A stretch of DNA of 64,000 bases from Amphibalanus amphitrite (lineage: Eukaryota > Arthropoda > Thecostraca > Balanomorpha > Balanidae): positions 186,001 through 250,000 of the forward strand of contig NW_024881619.1 in assembly GCF_019059575.1 (NCBI RefSeq). The letters run 5' to 3'. Positions within the stretch are counted from its first letter, which is position 1. Every line of letters begins with the position of its first letter. Shown piece after piece: positions 1 to 10,340 of the stretch. The translations under genes were made by a program, and so were the position numbers. The notes beneath the pieces were generated by a model. The model was not told where the DNA came from and searched no databases. It saw nothing but the letters and a program-made list of their open reading frames with translations.

Positions 1-1
1 G

Positions 2-118
2 CAGCTGCTCGGTCGCGTCACCCTACCGGGTGTCTCCGGACCCTGCGTGCCTCTGGACGTGACTCCCCAGGACGTGGAGAAGATCCACCACCAGCTCGTC
101 TCCCTTATCGCCGTCTGA
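2..118 (+). CDS. C-terminal exon of an unrecognised protein (5' part outside window)
   Basis: Frame 2 is open from the first base to a TGA at 116-118 and encodes 38 residues ending VEKIHHQLVSLIAV. The composition is protein-like: an LPGVSGPCVPLDVT stretch, then an amphipathic helix-like tail, with strong G/C preference at third codon positions. The frame has no start in the window, so this is the last exon or the end of one. A 3' UTR-like region with a polyadenylation signal follows. I do not recognise the family. The splice acceptor, if any, lies upstream of the window. Confidence 0.6.
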   Translation, partial: QLLGRVTLPGVSGPCVPLDVTPQDVEKIHHQLVSLIAV

Positions 119-842
119 GCGGAGCCGCTTCGAATGGCCCGGAGGTGATGAACTGACGCACTGTGCACCGCGAATTCGTTGTAAGAGCAAGAAACCCACT
201 GTGCATCGATGACTGGTGTAGGATATTTATTCGTCCCACTGTGCGTCGCTTATCCGCCGTAAGAAAAGGAAGACCGCTGCGTCAATAGGCTATTTTGGGG
301 TATCTATTGACCCAATGTGCGCTGGCCGCTCTACTAGAACGATTCTTCCACCGTGCGCCCGCACGGCGTGATGTAGTCGCTCTGTCCTGTCTCTCACAGA
401 CTTCTATGGCGCTAAGTGATAACTGGGATGGATAGGAACTTCTTCCAGACGGTGTGTGGCATTGGAGAGTGGGAACTGATCCTTCGCGGCTCGTGCCTTC
501 CAGGCTGATGGTCTTGTTTAGTGTTGGAAAACGGGAGTCTGTGTGCGCTCCGTGCTTGGAGTGTTTCCTCTGATCATTGTGTCTGTGATGTGTGCCGGGC
601 GGACAGATTCTCTGCATTGAGAGCAGCTTTAGTTGAATCCACACCTCTATGTTAGTCACTAATGTGGTCCCTGCACAGTCGGCGCGTCCCGTGGTGGGCG
701 AATGAGCACTGCAGGTTCGATATTGGAGGGTGCACGCTTCCCGAGGCGTTGGACGCTGAGGGGCACGTTCGCTTGCTAATAAATATTTATTTACTGGAGC
801 TGACTGTGTGTGCGAACGATATGGGCCTGGTGTGAGAGCGCG
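119..842 (+). other. Likely 3' UTR and downstream flank of the first gene
   Basis: This stretch follows the stop codon directly and has no convincing reading frame. It contains three copies of CACTGTGC (within 158-166, 195-204 and 235-244) and a related CCCAATGTGC at 311-320. Two of the copies are followed about 14 bases later by GTAAGA. A canonical AATAAA lies at 778-783, just before the TTAA of the first mobile element. UTR status is inferred from position. Confidence 0.45.
778..783 (+). promoter_or_regulatory. Candidate polyadenylation signal AATAAA
   Basis: AATAAA on the plus strand, inside the AT-rich TAATAAATATTTATTTA stretch, about 660 bases after the stop codon of the terminal exon. 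No competing AATAAA was seen between the stop and this site. The site also borders the mobile element that starts at 847. Confidence 0.4.
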
Positions 843-846
843 TTAA

Positions 847-1764
847 CCCGCGAGTTGCTGGGGGGGGCGTTAAACGCCCCCACTTTTTTCGCCGGGCCAT
901 AGCATAAAAACGGCGCGCCGCAGGCGCGCCAAATTTTGGGTACCTGTAGGGAATTGATTGAAGTTTATTGTGACGAAGTTTCAAAAAAATCGGTCGGAAA
1001 ATTTTTGAGATATCGAGGTTTTAGTGACGTCATGATTTCTGAGTTTTCGACCAAAAACGGCATATGTTCAAAAAATCATATAAAATCACAGAATAGACAT
1101 ATAGACATGCCGTAAACGCCATTAGACTGCCAATACCATGGAAAATCAAATGGCTATCTTCGATTATTGATTATCGTTCCGCATTTTCCAAAATCTTGAA
1201 CTGAATCTTGGCAATTTCTCGTGACTACTTCACGACCATGATACATGAATTTCTTAAATTGAACTTTTTTAGCCAAACACGTACACATATGATAAAATGA
1301 ATGTCACCATCGTGTTCTACGCCCCAAATTACCCATAAAACATGTGTCACAGGCTGCGAATATCAGTTTTTATTTTCGGGGATATGTGCCTGCCCGGTTG
1401 ACCTGACCTTGACCCTGACCTATGCTTGACTGACCCCTGCATGGAGCTGACACTCTTGTAGGCCTTATATGATGGATTGTGCACCGTTTTGACAGAGTTT
1501 ATGACGAGAGGCGCCCATTGCGAAGTCCTGAAGTCCATGCTACTGAAAGCCCGATTTCAGGTGTTTGACCTGACCTTGACCTGACCTGTGACCTCAAAAT
1601 TCAACTTTAAAGTACTCATCTGAAGCGTCTCGTCGCGTTCTTTCGTTTGCCGCCTCGTGCGTTTCGCTGCGCCTATTGGTTCTCGAGTTATCGGCTGGGG
1701 GCGTTTAACGCCCCCCCCCCCCCCAGCAAACGGTGGGTGGCGAAATACCCCAGCAGCTGCCGGG
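847..1764. mobile_element. TTAA-flanked piggyBac-like non-autonomous element, copy 1
   Basis: TTAA at 843-846 and 1765-1768 flank a 918-bp unit that starts CCCGCGAG and ends CGGG. Subterminal hairpins lie at 860-881 (8 G, CGTTAAACG, C-run) and 1697-1724 (5 G, CGTTTAACG, 14 C). A GGCGCGC/GCGCGCC block at 911-937 recurs in copies 4 and 6. ACCCATAAAACATGTGTC at 1331-1348 recurs in copies 2, 4 and 12. TGACCT clusters lie at 1398-1421 and 1566-1592. There is no coding capacity, so a non-autonomous element is inferred. Confidence 0.75.
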
Positions 1765-1768
1765 TTAA

Positions 1769-2630
1769 GAGTTTGGACAGCGTACTACTCTAGCTGTGGT
1801 TCGAAGTTGAGGCAGACATATTTTACTTACTTGGTTTTGTCTGGATAATGAGCGCCCATAATAGGTTAAAACACATCTGCTTTACCTCAAAGCAGAGTTT
1901 TACTAGGAATAACAGTCACCCCCACCAGACATTCTGAACCACGGACAGCTTTGCTCTCTTGGCGTCAGTATATCCGATTCTACTGATTATTATGCCGGTA
2001 CGGTCTAAATTATGTATTAACCCTGACTCCGCTCACCGAAGCTACAGATTCCTTCGGCACGCACTCACGCAGATATCTGAGCGCGTGGCTCGCTGAGTAT
2101 CCGGGATGTATTATTCAGTAGGTCACGGCTCACGGATGTCCCTAGTGGGGTAAGTGCTCAGCTAAGTGGTGGCGTGTCGTCTGTCCGGTCTCCGTAAGTG
2201 ATCACCCGCTAGGTGTCCGATATCACTAATTCGTGATACGTCCCGGCTAAGAAGAGAATATGGACCGGACACCGTAGTAAAGAAAGTGTGGACAAATGGA
2301 TGGACAAAGCACCTTGAAAAGTCGTGCTGTAGTGAATCCGTGTTCAATGGTAGTTTTAGCGCTCGTCCCGTCTATTATCTGAATAGTAATGTAATCCGTA
2401 TAATTATGTAACGTGGAGTCGTCTCTTCATCCCTACCAAGCTGCCGGTGCCACGCTCTAATGTTACCCGTGATTGCTCCGAATGAATTAGAAATAAATAG
2501 CTGTGAATTTACCGGTCAAACCATAGATTCAAGCCGGATCTTTAAGCACGTCAATGCAAATGGCATTATACGGGGGTCTTTACACGGCCCAGAATCAGAT
2601 ATTTCGCGAGTGCAACGCACTCAGTGCCAG
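1769..2630. other. Unassigned intergenic or intronic DNA
   Basis: No coding region, RNA gene or paired inverted repeat was recognised. A TTAACCCTG at about 2017 resembles a TTAA-element start but has no G-run and no matching right end. Confidence 0.4.
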
Positions 2631-2634
2631 TTAA

Positions 2635-3807
2635 CCCGCGCGGGGCTGGGGTCTCCAGCCGAACGCGCGGGGCTGGGGGGGGGGGGTAAATTTTACCCCC
2701 CTGTTATCTCCCGAACTAATGGTCCGATTTGGAAAATTCAAACGCCAGTCGAAAGCTCTCATCACGAACAACTAAAAACATGTACTTAATTTAAAGTTTG
2801 AGGTCAAGGTCAAGGTCAGGTCAAGGGTACAAATTGCAAGTTTCTACAGTATCGGCCTTGCACCGTATGTAGTTGCCGAAGAATGGAGTCATAGACTGAG
2901 ACTGATTGCCCAAAACGTGTTCTTTGGCTACCAAGACAATATTCCTTGCATATGTTACCCATTTCATTAACATTCAGAGGTCAAGGTCAAGGTCAGGTCA
3001 GGTCAGGTCACCAAAAACAAAATATAGAAAAGGGCATGTGCGACACATGTTTTATGGGTCATTTTATTCATAGAATTCAATAGGCACACTCAATAGGTGA
3101 TATGGACCACATCTGGATGAATTTCAGGTCGAGGTCAGGTCAAGGTCAGGTCAAGTGAGGTCAAATCTTGAAGTTGGTTGTTAAGGCCTAAAAAGGTGTC
3201 TATGTGATGCAGTTTTTCACGGCGAATCGAATGGTGCTATTTTTCTTTCCGTACGAGGTCTAGAACTTCCAAAAAAAAACTCATTAAAAAAATTGTTTGT
3301 CGTGACGTGATAAAATTTTGAATAACTTCCACATTTTTGAACCGATTCTTCTAAAAATTGGTATGTAGGTGCACATGGACCACTTCTCTGACACATATCC
3401 CGATTTTTTCGATACACCCAAAATTTTGGATTTTATAATTATCTTCCCAAAAAGTCAGTTTCTTGAAAATAATTGGGCCAAAATCAATAATTTTCAAAAA
3501 ACCGAGATAGCCATTTGATAGACAAAGTAGAATCACGTATAACCTTTTTTGTTACGTCTTGATTCCCTTAAAAATGAAGATGTTAGCGGCGTTTGAAATT
3601 TTGCCTTTTTTGAGGCGAAAATGGCGAGCATGACGTCACTAAAACGTCATTTTCTCAACAAATTTCCGAAGGATTTCGCTCAAATTCTCAGGGAACGTGT
3701 CAAATTGATGTAAGAAAAGGTACTGAAAGTTGCGCCGCCGTTTTTCAGATATTGCAAAAATTCGCGAGGGGGGGTAAACTTTACCCCCGCCCCCAGCCCC
3801 GCGCGGG
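2635..3807 (+). mobile_element. TTAA-flanked piggyBac-like non-autonomous element, copy 2
   Basis: TTAA at 2631-2634 and 3808-3811 bound 1173 bp. The left end has a direct repeat of CGCGCGGGGCTGGGG (2637-2651 and 2664-2678). Next comes a hairpin of 12 G, TAAATTTTA and C-run at 2675-2701. The right end carries 7 G, TAAACTTTA and 5 C at 3768-3788, followed by a second C-run. AGGTCA arrays lie at 2801-2824, 2978-3010 and 3126-3163, mostly AGGTCA or AGGTCAA in direct repeat. It is closely related to copy 12 at 60466-61561, which lies in the opposite orientation. No transposase is encoded. Confidence 0.8.
2801..3163 (+). repeat. Three AGGTCA direct-repeat clusters inside copy 2
   Basis: The hexamer AGGTCA occurs 3-6 times per cluster at 2801-2824, 2978-3010 and 3126-3163. 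Many copies are preceded by TCA, giving TCAAGGTCA. AGGTCA is the consensus nuclear-receptor half-site, and TCAAGGTCA is the extended monomer site of FTZ-F1/ERR-type receptors. Binding here is inference only; the repeat itself is plain in the sequence. Confidence 0.7.
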
Positions 3808-4027
3808 TTAATCCTTTGCAGGAAATTAGCTTTCAGAAATAAAGGAGATATATGATTAGCAGAGAACAGCGATGTATTCATAGCATATATGTAGGTACAG
3901 CAGCTGTAGACTTTGGTATCCTATTTCAATATACCCTGGTGGTATCATCATTGGTATCATTACGAGCGAGCGAGCGCAGCGAGCGAAGTGAGTCTTTTCA
4001 ATATAACGGAAAAATCTCAGTATGAGC

Positions 4028-4051
4028 GGCCCGGCCCGGCCCGGCCCGGCC
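4028..4051. repeat. GGCCC pentamer tandem
   Basis: Four full GGCCC units followed by GGCC. The inverted copy of this element has GGCCGGCCGGCC at the equivalent place (63063-63074), so the run varies between copies. Confidence 0.8.
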
Positions 4052-4509
4052 TGTAACGCTTTTGAGAGGCTTATATCTCAGCAACCGCTGGACCGATTGG
4101 CCTGCGGTCTTTTTTTGCTGGGTAGCCCATCCCTTCTACCCCGTAATTGACTACTTTTGATACATCTCAGTGACCGTCGTCGCACGTGCCACGTGAAAAG
4201 TCAAGGGTGTTCACTGTTCAAGCTGTTTTGCAAAAGTAGTGATTTTGAGAGGCTCATATCTCAGCAGCCGCTTGGGCGATTGTCTTGCAGTAATTTTTGT
4301 AGGGTAGCTGCATCCCTTCTACCAAAGGTCGGATACTCTTGATCTATGTGAGTGACCCCCAGTGCACGTGCAAAATACAACAATAAGAGGTGCCAAATTT
4401 GTTCCCATTTCAATAACTCGGTAATTACTGGGGCGATTTCGCTGACACTTGGCATACAGGTAGGCACCTACCAGGCAATGCATTCCCATGTGTTGCGGTT
4501 AGGGTGCTA

Positions 4510-4655
4510 CTGCACGTGCGCACGTGCAGGGGGCGCTCCCAGATCTCGAGAATGGCTGGGCCGATTGCGCTCAAATTTGGTACACGGTTGGGGACCAGTT
4601 AGTAGTGTGCCGTGCAAAAGTCAGTTTGGACCCCGTTTGCACGTGCGCACGTGCA
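4510..4655. repeat. Two CACGTG-rich palindromes in tandem units
   Basis: A perfect 20-base palindrome (CTGCACGTGC and its complement) lies at 4510-4529, and an 18-base version at 4638-4655. Each contains two CACGTG E-box cores. The palindromes sit between repeat units of the GAGCGAGCG element. Confidence 0.75.
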
Positions 4656-4836
4656 GAATGCCGCTTCCAGATCTCAGGAACGGCTGGGCCGATTGCGTTC
4701 AAATTTGGCACACCGCTAGCGACCGGTTAGAAGGGTGCTTTGCACAAGCCCGTTGAAAGTACCCTCTCGCCTTTCCGCACGTGCAGGGCTCACTATCTCG
4801 CTCGCTCGTTCTTCGCCCAAAAGGCGTTTTACTGGT

Positions 4837-6674
4837 ATTAGGTATGTCTCGTACCTCGAATCGTGAACTAATACCCGTATTACTTCCGTTGTCGGATTCG
4901 TTTCATTTTGTACCTACCTAGATAGTTAGTGCCATGGAAGGTTTTCGTCAACATTTGCCGATGATGTTGAACTAATACGAGTAGAATAGGGCACCAATGA
5001 ATTCGGAATAAGATGGCGAATCGACTGATATGCAGCAAGATCTACTTGGAAGCCAACGAAAACAGAACACGCTGTCGACCAGCACTCCGGGCAGAGGCAG
5101 AGGTACCAGAATCTATTGCGACATCTATACTATGTCTAGGCCTGAAGTACCTCGTAGTGTTCATCCGCCACGATGGATTTATTTTTGTCAATCGGTTTGG
5201 TCCTTCTGGCCGGATAGGTCGTCAGAATTATCTGAAGGTGCCTGAAATGTCTCGTTAGTGGAAAAAATGTCTCGGTATCGGAATTCCACTATCTGGCAAC
5301 TAGCCCTATGTAAACGCGGCTTATGATTGATGGCGGTCACGACTGTGACGGCCCGGGTTCCGCAATCCTGTGTTGTTCGTGCGGCACTGAAGCGGCACCG
5401 ATCGAGTTCCGTATTGAAAACATGAACGGAAAACGTCCGCTTCGTCTTGTAGCCGCTCGAATAAATACATTATAGTGATCTGGCAGCGTGCCGTGCATGC
5501 CTGATTGCCGGGTTCGTTACATTATGAGTGACTGGTCACTTAATGTCACGTTTTGCCGGCCTCTGCCTCGCCAGCTGACAAGCGAGCGGATGTTCGATTG
5601 ATGATACGAGCACTCCTTTGCCACTGCAACTTAATACGGACGCAATGAATCGTATTAATATTCTGCACTTATTCAACATGGAATCTCCTCCTCAACGGGA
5701 GCACGAGTCCGGGACGACGGTCGCCCGTGCACACGGAAGCTGGCATCACGGCGCGGCTGTCACCAGTGCCTGTCGGACACCATCTGAGCGCCCCTCGGCA
5801 CCAGCTGATGACGCCAAACAGGTGCCGCCGCAGAGACCGTGCTCAGATGCCATCGAGTCATATCCGCATTGAACAGATGGAACTTCCGAGCTTATGCAAC
5901 CGGCGCCGTGCACGCGGCGATACCGGGCACTGTGAGCAGTTTACAGGGTAACACGGCCGCTGTCGTCGGAACACCAGCTCGGCTCGGGTGACACGCTGCC
6001 GTGCTGACCGCAGGGGATGAGGAAGAACGGTCAGATGGTGATGAAAGACGGTGAGCTGGGGAACGGGCGGATCGGGTCCGTGTGGTGTCGAGTCGATACG
6101 ATGATGGTGTCGACAATTGAAAAGGATTGCGGGAGAACGATTTTGAAGACTCGATGCCCCGCTGGCGGTGTTGTTATGGCTTGCTTTCTGATAGCACCGT
6201 TTCTACCCCTAATTGTTTTCAACTTTAACGATTTTTTTAGAAATCAGCCATTGAACTCAAAATCAATTAAAAGCATTACTTAGCATTTTCATCAACACGT
6301 TTTGCCATATAGCGATACCAGAGACGGAATGCATACTTTACTGTTAAAATCACCGATCGTGTTGTGCTTTGACATATGACTTGCTTAACTCGGTCAAGCA
6401 CGACTCAGTTAACCGTTTTGTCATGTAATGCCTCGCAATTTTTTGCATGAAAAATGTTTCGGTAAATCGGGGCAACTGAGTTCAGTGACCCAGTCAGGAC
6501 ACGTGGCCTCATCTGCACAAAAAAAGGAGCGGGTTCGAGAGGGGTCAACGATATCAAAGAGGCCGACTTCACGGTTATCTGCAACTGTACTGCTGATCGA
6601 TAAGAAAGACAACAATCGAGCTAGGAAATAAGACGATTGAGGTCGTGTCAGGCTCGCAATATCCTCATTGCTCT
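4837..6674. other. Unassigned DNA, moderately GC-rich around 5340-6120
   Basis: Frames here are short and overlap on both strands. None has recognisable motifs. No paired inverted repeat was found. Small exons cannot be excluded in the GC-richer 5340-6120 part. Confidence 0.35.
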
Positions 6675-6676
6675 TA

Positions 6677-7831
6677 CAGGGTGGGGCAGCATAATCGGGA
6701 ATAAATATCAAACGGGATTATTTGGTCATGAATCTAAAAATATAGCTCCAAGCACTATTTTAGCAACATCCTATCAATCGGTCACCTTTTACCTATCCCT
6801 CATCCTATTTGACCGCCCTCGGCGTCGATGACCTTCTCAAGGCGGGTCCAAAAGCACGCGCATGCACGTGCAACCTCCTGCTTGTCCATGATCGCCCATC
6901 AGCTTCGTACCTTGCACTGAAGACTGTTTTTACTAATGATAAGTTGTTCATTAAACTTCTACCAAAAAACGCTCCATGTAAAGAATTTGGTCGGATTTAA
7001 ATCGGCGGAGTTGAAGGACCAGAAGTTTTTGGTTCATCTCAGGTGGAGGTGCCCTACACAATAACATGTCGTCCTCACTGCAGTACCAGCACGGACAGAG
7101 TCCTCGTAAGACGTGATTTGGACCGTCAGTGATCCTCTCTTCCGACGGCTCCACGTGAGTCTGCCAGAGTGCGGTTGTATTTACCAGAGGTGCTCATTTT
7201 ATCCGGGCTCGATGAAGTAGGGTGCACCACGTGCACCTCCCTTGAAGACCACCCATAGGTCCATCACCCCAACAGGATGTATTGTTTACTTTGCATGACC
7301 GCTGGAATATTCTCGATACAATCCCCTATATGGCATGCCATTCTTTTTTATCGTATTCCAGTCGGTGATAAGATTTTTTGTCGCTGAAGTTTTGAACATT
7401 GTTTCTTTTTAATATGCTCCAGTGCTTCTTCCTTATATTCAAGTGAGTCATCTTGTATGTCCTCTGCTAAGAGTTATTTTACGACGATTACGTTAACCTG
7501 TTGTCCTAAGTATCCCCACACAATCCTTATCGTCCGTGATAACACGTTGACCTGCCCAGCAACCTTTACGTGGAATTGCAGGGTTTTAAACAAAATGTTC
7601 TTGTTTTACTTGTTTAACATTAGTGTCTATGGGCGCGCGCAAAGCACTTGGAGCACCGTCGAACTATTTTGCTGCTCTTTTCCAGGAAGTTGCATGCTCA
7701 TGGATGTAGTCATGTCAGATGATGCACAACTTTTGGGCGTTTCATTGCCATAATATAATTTATAAAAATAATGCCATGCCTACTCATGATCAGAGCCCAA
7801 AAAGCATTCCCGATTATGCTGCCCCACCCTG
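6677..7831 (-). mobile_element. mariner-type DNA transposon, decayed
   Basis: Near-perfect inverted ends of about 26 bases start CAGGGTGGGGCAGCATAATC. They lie at 6677 (plus) and end at 7831 (reversed), and each is flanked by TA (6675-6676 and 7832-7833). TA duplication and a CAGGG-type end are typical of Tc1/mariner elements. The 1155-bp body holds a broken transposase on the minus strand. Length and ends suggest a full-size but dead copy. Confidence 0.8.
6800..7480 (-). pseudogene. Degenerate mariner-family transposase
   Basis: On the minus strand, fragments in different frames match the mariner plan in order. They are a charged, decayed N-terminal part near 7380-7450; VFKGG...GAPYFIEPG (end at 7203-7219), matching the G-...-P-F-PG strand; a remnant of the QDGAPPH motif at about 7042-7061 with the aspartate codon lost; FWSFNSADLNP (6989-7012), matching the PDLNP motif; and the C-terminal RLEKVIDAEGG (6813-6844), with stop at 6800-6802. 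Several frameshifts and stops separate them. The distance between the second and third catalytic motifs is about half the usual length, so an internal deletion is likely. The exact subfamily cannot be fixed by eye. Confidence 0.7.
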
Positions 7832-7833
7832 TA

Positions 7834-8126
7834 TACAAACTTCAGCGATCCTTTTTGACATTGTTTAATCCAGATTTGACCACTGACGAATTTCTGACAA
7901 ACTGCATATGCATTTGACAAATTCGCACGTTTAGGTGCGAGCGTATTGCAGGTTCGATAGCGAAAATGTTCGCTTTTTGCTCGTCACAAGCGACTTTTTA
8001 AAAGAAATGGTAGGTAAAATAAAAATGGAACATAGATAAATTCATATGGGCGTTATGGACACACAATATGTTTAACCGATAGGCCCATCCGACTAAAGTG
8101 ACTTTTCAAAATGGTTTCTCGCTCAT
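7834..8126. other. Short unassigned spacer
   Basis: Nothing recognised between the mariner copy and the hAT-like element. Confidence 0.4.
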
Positions 8127-8440
8127 TTAGCCTGGGCCGCGGAGTAGGAGTTGGAGTTGAGTCGAACGGAGTCGACAGTTCCACCCGGAGTTGAGGTCGG
8201 AGTTTGAGTCGCCAAAATATTGCGGACTCCGATTCCAGAGTCGGGGTTAACACTGCGTGGCCCAAATTCATGCCCTACACTTGTTTGCTTGACAAGTGAC
8301 AACATTACGCTCCTTGACCTTTCAAAATCATATTTTGTCGAAGCTAAGGCCAGTTAAGGCCAGTTGCAGTCGGAGTCGGAGTCCGTTGAGTCGGAGTCGC
8401 AGGAAGTGATCAAAAATCTATCGTCTCCGCAGCCCAGCCT
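8127..8440. mobile_element. hAT-like MITE with degenerate GGAGTC hexamers
   Basis: The ends are inverted: CTGGGCCGCGGAG at 8132-8144 and CTCCGCAGCCCAG at 8425-8437. Inside are runs of GGAGT/GGAGTC/TCGGAG at 8141-8205, 8222-8236 (reversed) and 8366-8403. GGGCTGCGGAGTCGGAG-type ends with TCGGAG filler are a familiar pattern of hAT-derived MITEs; this is from memory of the family. I could not see a clean 8-bp target duplication. Confidence 0.5.
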
Positions 8441-9090
8441 AACCGTGCCTAATTATTATTTCTATGCTGTATGCACCACACCGGTCACCAGCATAGCTAT
8501 GTTATAGGTCACCGCACTTTAATGCCACGCACTTCCCGGCTAAATGGCACTTCACGAACCTCCGTCTTATCACGCTGCTCCCACTCACGACTGCATGGGC
8601 TCGTGACGGCTCACCACGTGGGATAACAGTCCGTGAGTTCAGCCGAATTTCGGCGCTGTCCCCCTCCCCCCTTCCCCTCCTCGCCGACCGAGTCAGGATG
8701 TGACCCGCGACCCCGATATGTGTCTGGATTGTTCCTCTGCTGGGGTCATCACAGCGGGCCGATCGGCGCCTGACACAGATCACGGACCGCCGATCGGAGA
8801 GATGTTTCAGGCCACGGCTGTTTTTGTTGACTGACCAGTGATGATGCAGTAAAGGTGGCCTCGTTTAAGATGTGATGCATGTTCTGGCCCGGTGTGGGTT
8901 CTTGGTGGCCAAAGAGGTTATCGCAGGTGATCATTGTAGGGTGACACAAGAAAAAATATTGCTTGTTGAGCTCCGGAGAAGCGTAAATTCACGGAACTGA
9001 TCAGATTTCGATGCGTAGTAAATGAACAACGCTTTTTCGGGTCAGCTTTTGTAAAAATAATCTTATCATAACAGGAAACCATGCATAAAA
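8441..9090. other. Unassigned DNA with a GC-richer core (8500-8780)
   Basis: Both strands have short overlapping frames near 8500-8780 with no recognisable protein. No repeat partner found. Confidence 0.35.
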
Positions 9091-9153
9091 CAATCGTTTA
9101 GAGTAATTCTTTTCAATCGTTTAGAGTAATTCTTTTCAATCGTTTAGAGTAAA
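9091..9153. repeat. 23-bp tandem repeat, 2.7 copies
   Basis: The unit starts CAATCGTTTAGAGTAATTCT and repeats at 9091, 9114 and 9137 without visible mismatch. The third copy stops after GAGTAA. Perfect identity suggests a recent expansion. Confidence 0.9.
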
Positions 9154-9253
9154 AGGGTCAGCGAAACTGGCCTACATGAGGCATAACTGTCCTACTTCAA
9201 AATGTAATGATAAGTTGTGCTAATGTCATGTTCCTTCATAGGTAAATAGGTTA

Positions 9254-9317
9254 TAAGCACGGTGCTTACCACACCTAATTAGATTAGGTAGGTAACCATC
9301 ATTACAAATGATGGTTA
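9254..9317. repeat. Three consecutive short palindromes
   Basis: TAAGCACGGTGCTTA (9254-9268), ACCTAATTAGATTAGGT (9274-9290, imperfect) and TAACCATCATT-ACA-AATGATGGTTA (9293-9317) follow each other within 64 bases. Function unknown. Confidence 0.6.
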
Positions 9318-9984
9318 AATTCAGTAGAAAAATGCATAATAACTTTACAGCGATAGGTATACAACATACCAAAGCAGAGTTCCTAAGCTAAAATAGATCC
9401 ATTTTTATTTTTTACCCCTCATCGAAAACCTACGCAGGTATTTTAAGGGTTTGGATGCATAAGACACACAAATGAGGAATAAAACATGGCGTAGCAATTA
9501 ATCGAAACCTTTTAGATCCATCACTTGGGGCTTTTACGAATCTCACTTACTCTTTTGGGCATTGTAAATTGGTATCCTTTTGCAACAATTTTCAACACGT
9601 TTCATAAATTGACTCGGCTACACGTCACCGTTGCATAACCATCGTGAAACATGCTGGCACACCACCCCCGCACCGCACGCTCCTGATTCTAACGGCATGC
9701 GCCGCATAGCTCGCGATTCCAGCACGCTCACTGCCTACCGCAAAAGCCGCAAGGACTCCAAAGGTAAAAACGTCACCAGCCATGGAAAACCAACGGTACT
9801 GGGACGTTTCCGTTTGACCGGGGGTTTAGCCAAGGTAAGACGTCCTATTGGAAATACCGATGACAAATATCACGACGGATAGGCACTCCCGATCGTTGTA
9901 ACACGAACGATTACGGGCAGTTTTTTACTGGTTCGGTCACCGCGTGGTGCCGGTGTAGGCCCGCACGCGCGGCCGCGCCGGCGA
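9318..9984. other. Unassigned DNA
   Basis: AT-rich to about 9600, then more balanced. No gene, paired repeat or motif cluster recognised. Confidence 0.35.
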
Positions 9985-10340
9985 TTGTCTCCGCTCAGTC
10001 AGACCCAGAGGGAGGGCGGTGACGTCACGATGGCCCCGATGACGTCAGAATGGGGCCTTTTTGTCTTCTCACCGGCCGTTACACATTCCGGCGATGGGGG
10101 GAGCGCGGAAAGGGGAGAGAGTGCAGCGGAAATTCCGGGCCGGCGCGTCGGGTGCCGACAATCCCAGGGGGAGGGACACCGCGTCCCTCCCGGGGCGGGG
10201 GAGGGTCGCGCAGACAGTCTGCATAGCTGAGATGAACATCTTTGACCGCACGGCCGCTTCCCATCGCTGGGAGACACAGAGCTCCGTGGCGGCACCCAAT
10301 CGGAAATAGTCCGGCAGACGGCGCTGCAATGTTTCAAACT
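9985..10340. promoter_or_regulatory. GC/CpG-rich island with two CRE sites, possible promoter
   Basis: A GC-rich stretch preceded by a NotI-type GCGGCCGC. It contains two perfect TGACGTCA elements at 10020-10027 and 10040-10047, which is the CREB/ATF consensus. Five frames are open over about 80-110 codons, as expected from GC-rich sequence. The resulting proteins are not recognisable, so coding status is unsupported. Promoter status is an inference. Confidence 0.3.

Larger units (their letters stand above)
3960..4836 (+). mobile_element. GAGCGAGCG-ended element with CACGTG palindrome array, copy A
   Basis: The left end has GAGCGAGCGAGCG and the right end has CTCGCTCGCTCG. Inside are about five degenerate units keyed by ATCTC-AG-AAC-GCTGG-CCGATTG at roughly 4075, 4258, 4413, 4543 and 4671; the last two are 128 bases apart. 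The palindrome CTGCACGTGCGCACGTGCAG lies at 4510-4529, with a near copy at 4638-4655. A GGCCC tandem lies at 4028-4051. A homologous copy in inverted orientation lies at 62456-63136. All frames are partly open, so the reading frames are a by-product of the repeat. The borders and the transposon class are uncertain. Confidence 0.6.

Noticed and set aside
4352-4756. 134-codon frame and related minus frames at 62481-63039
   Set aside because: Arise from tandem units of elements A and B; different frames of the same repeat are open.
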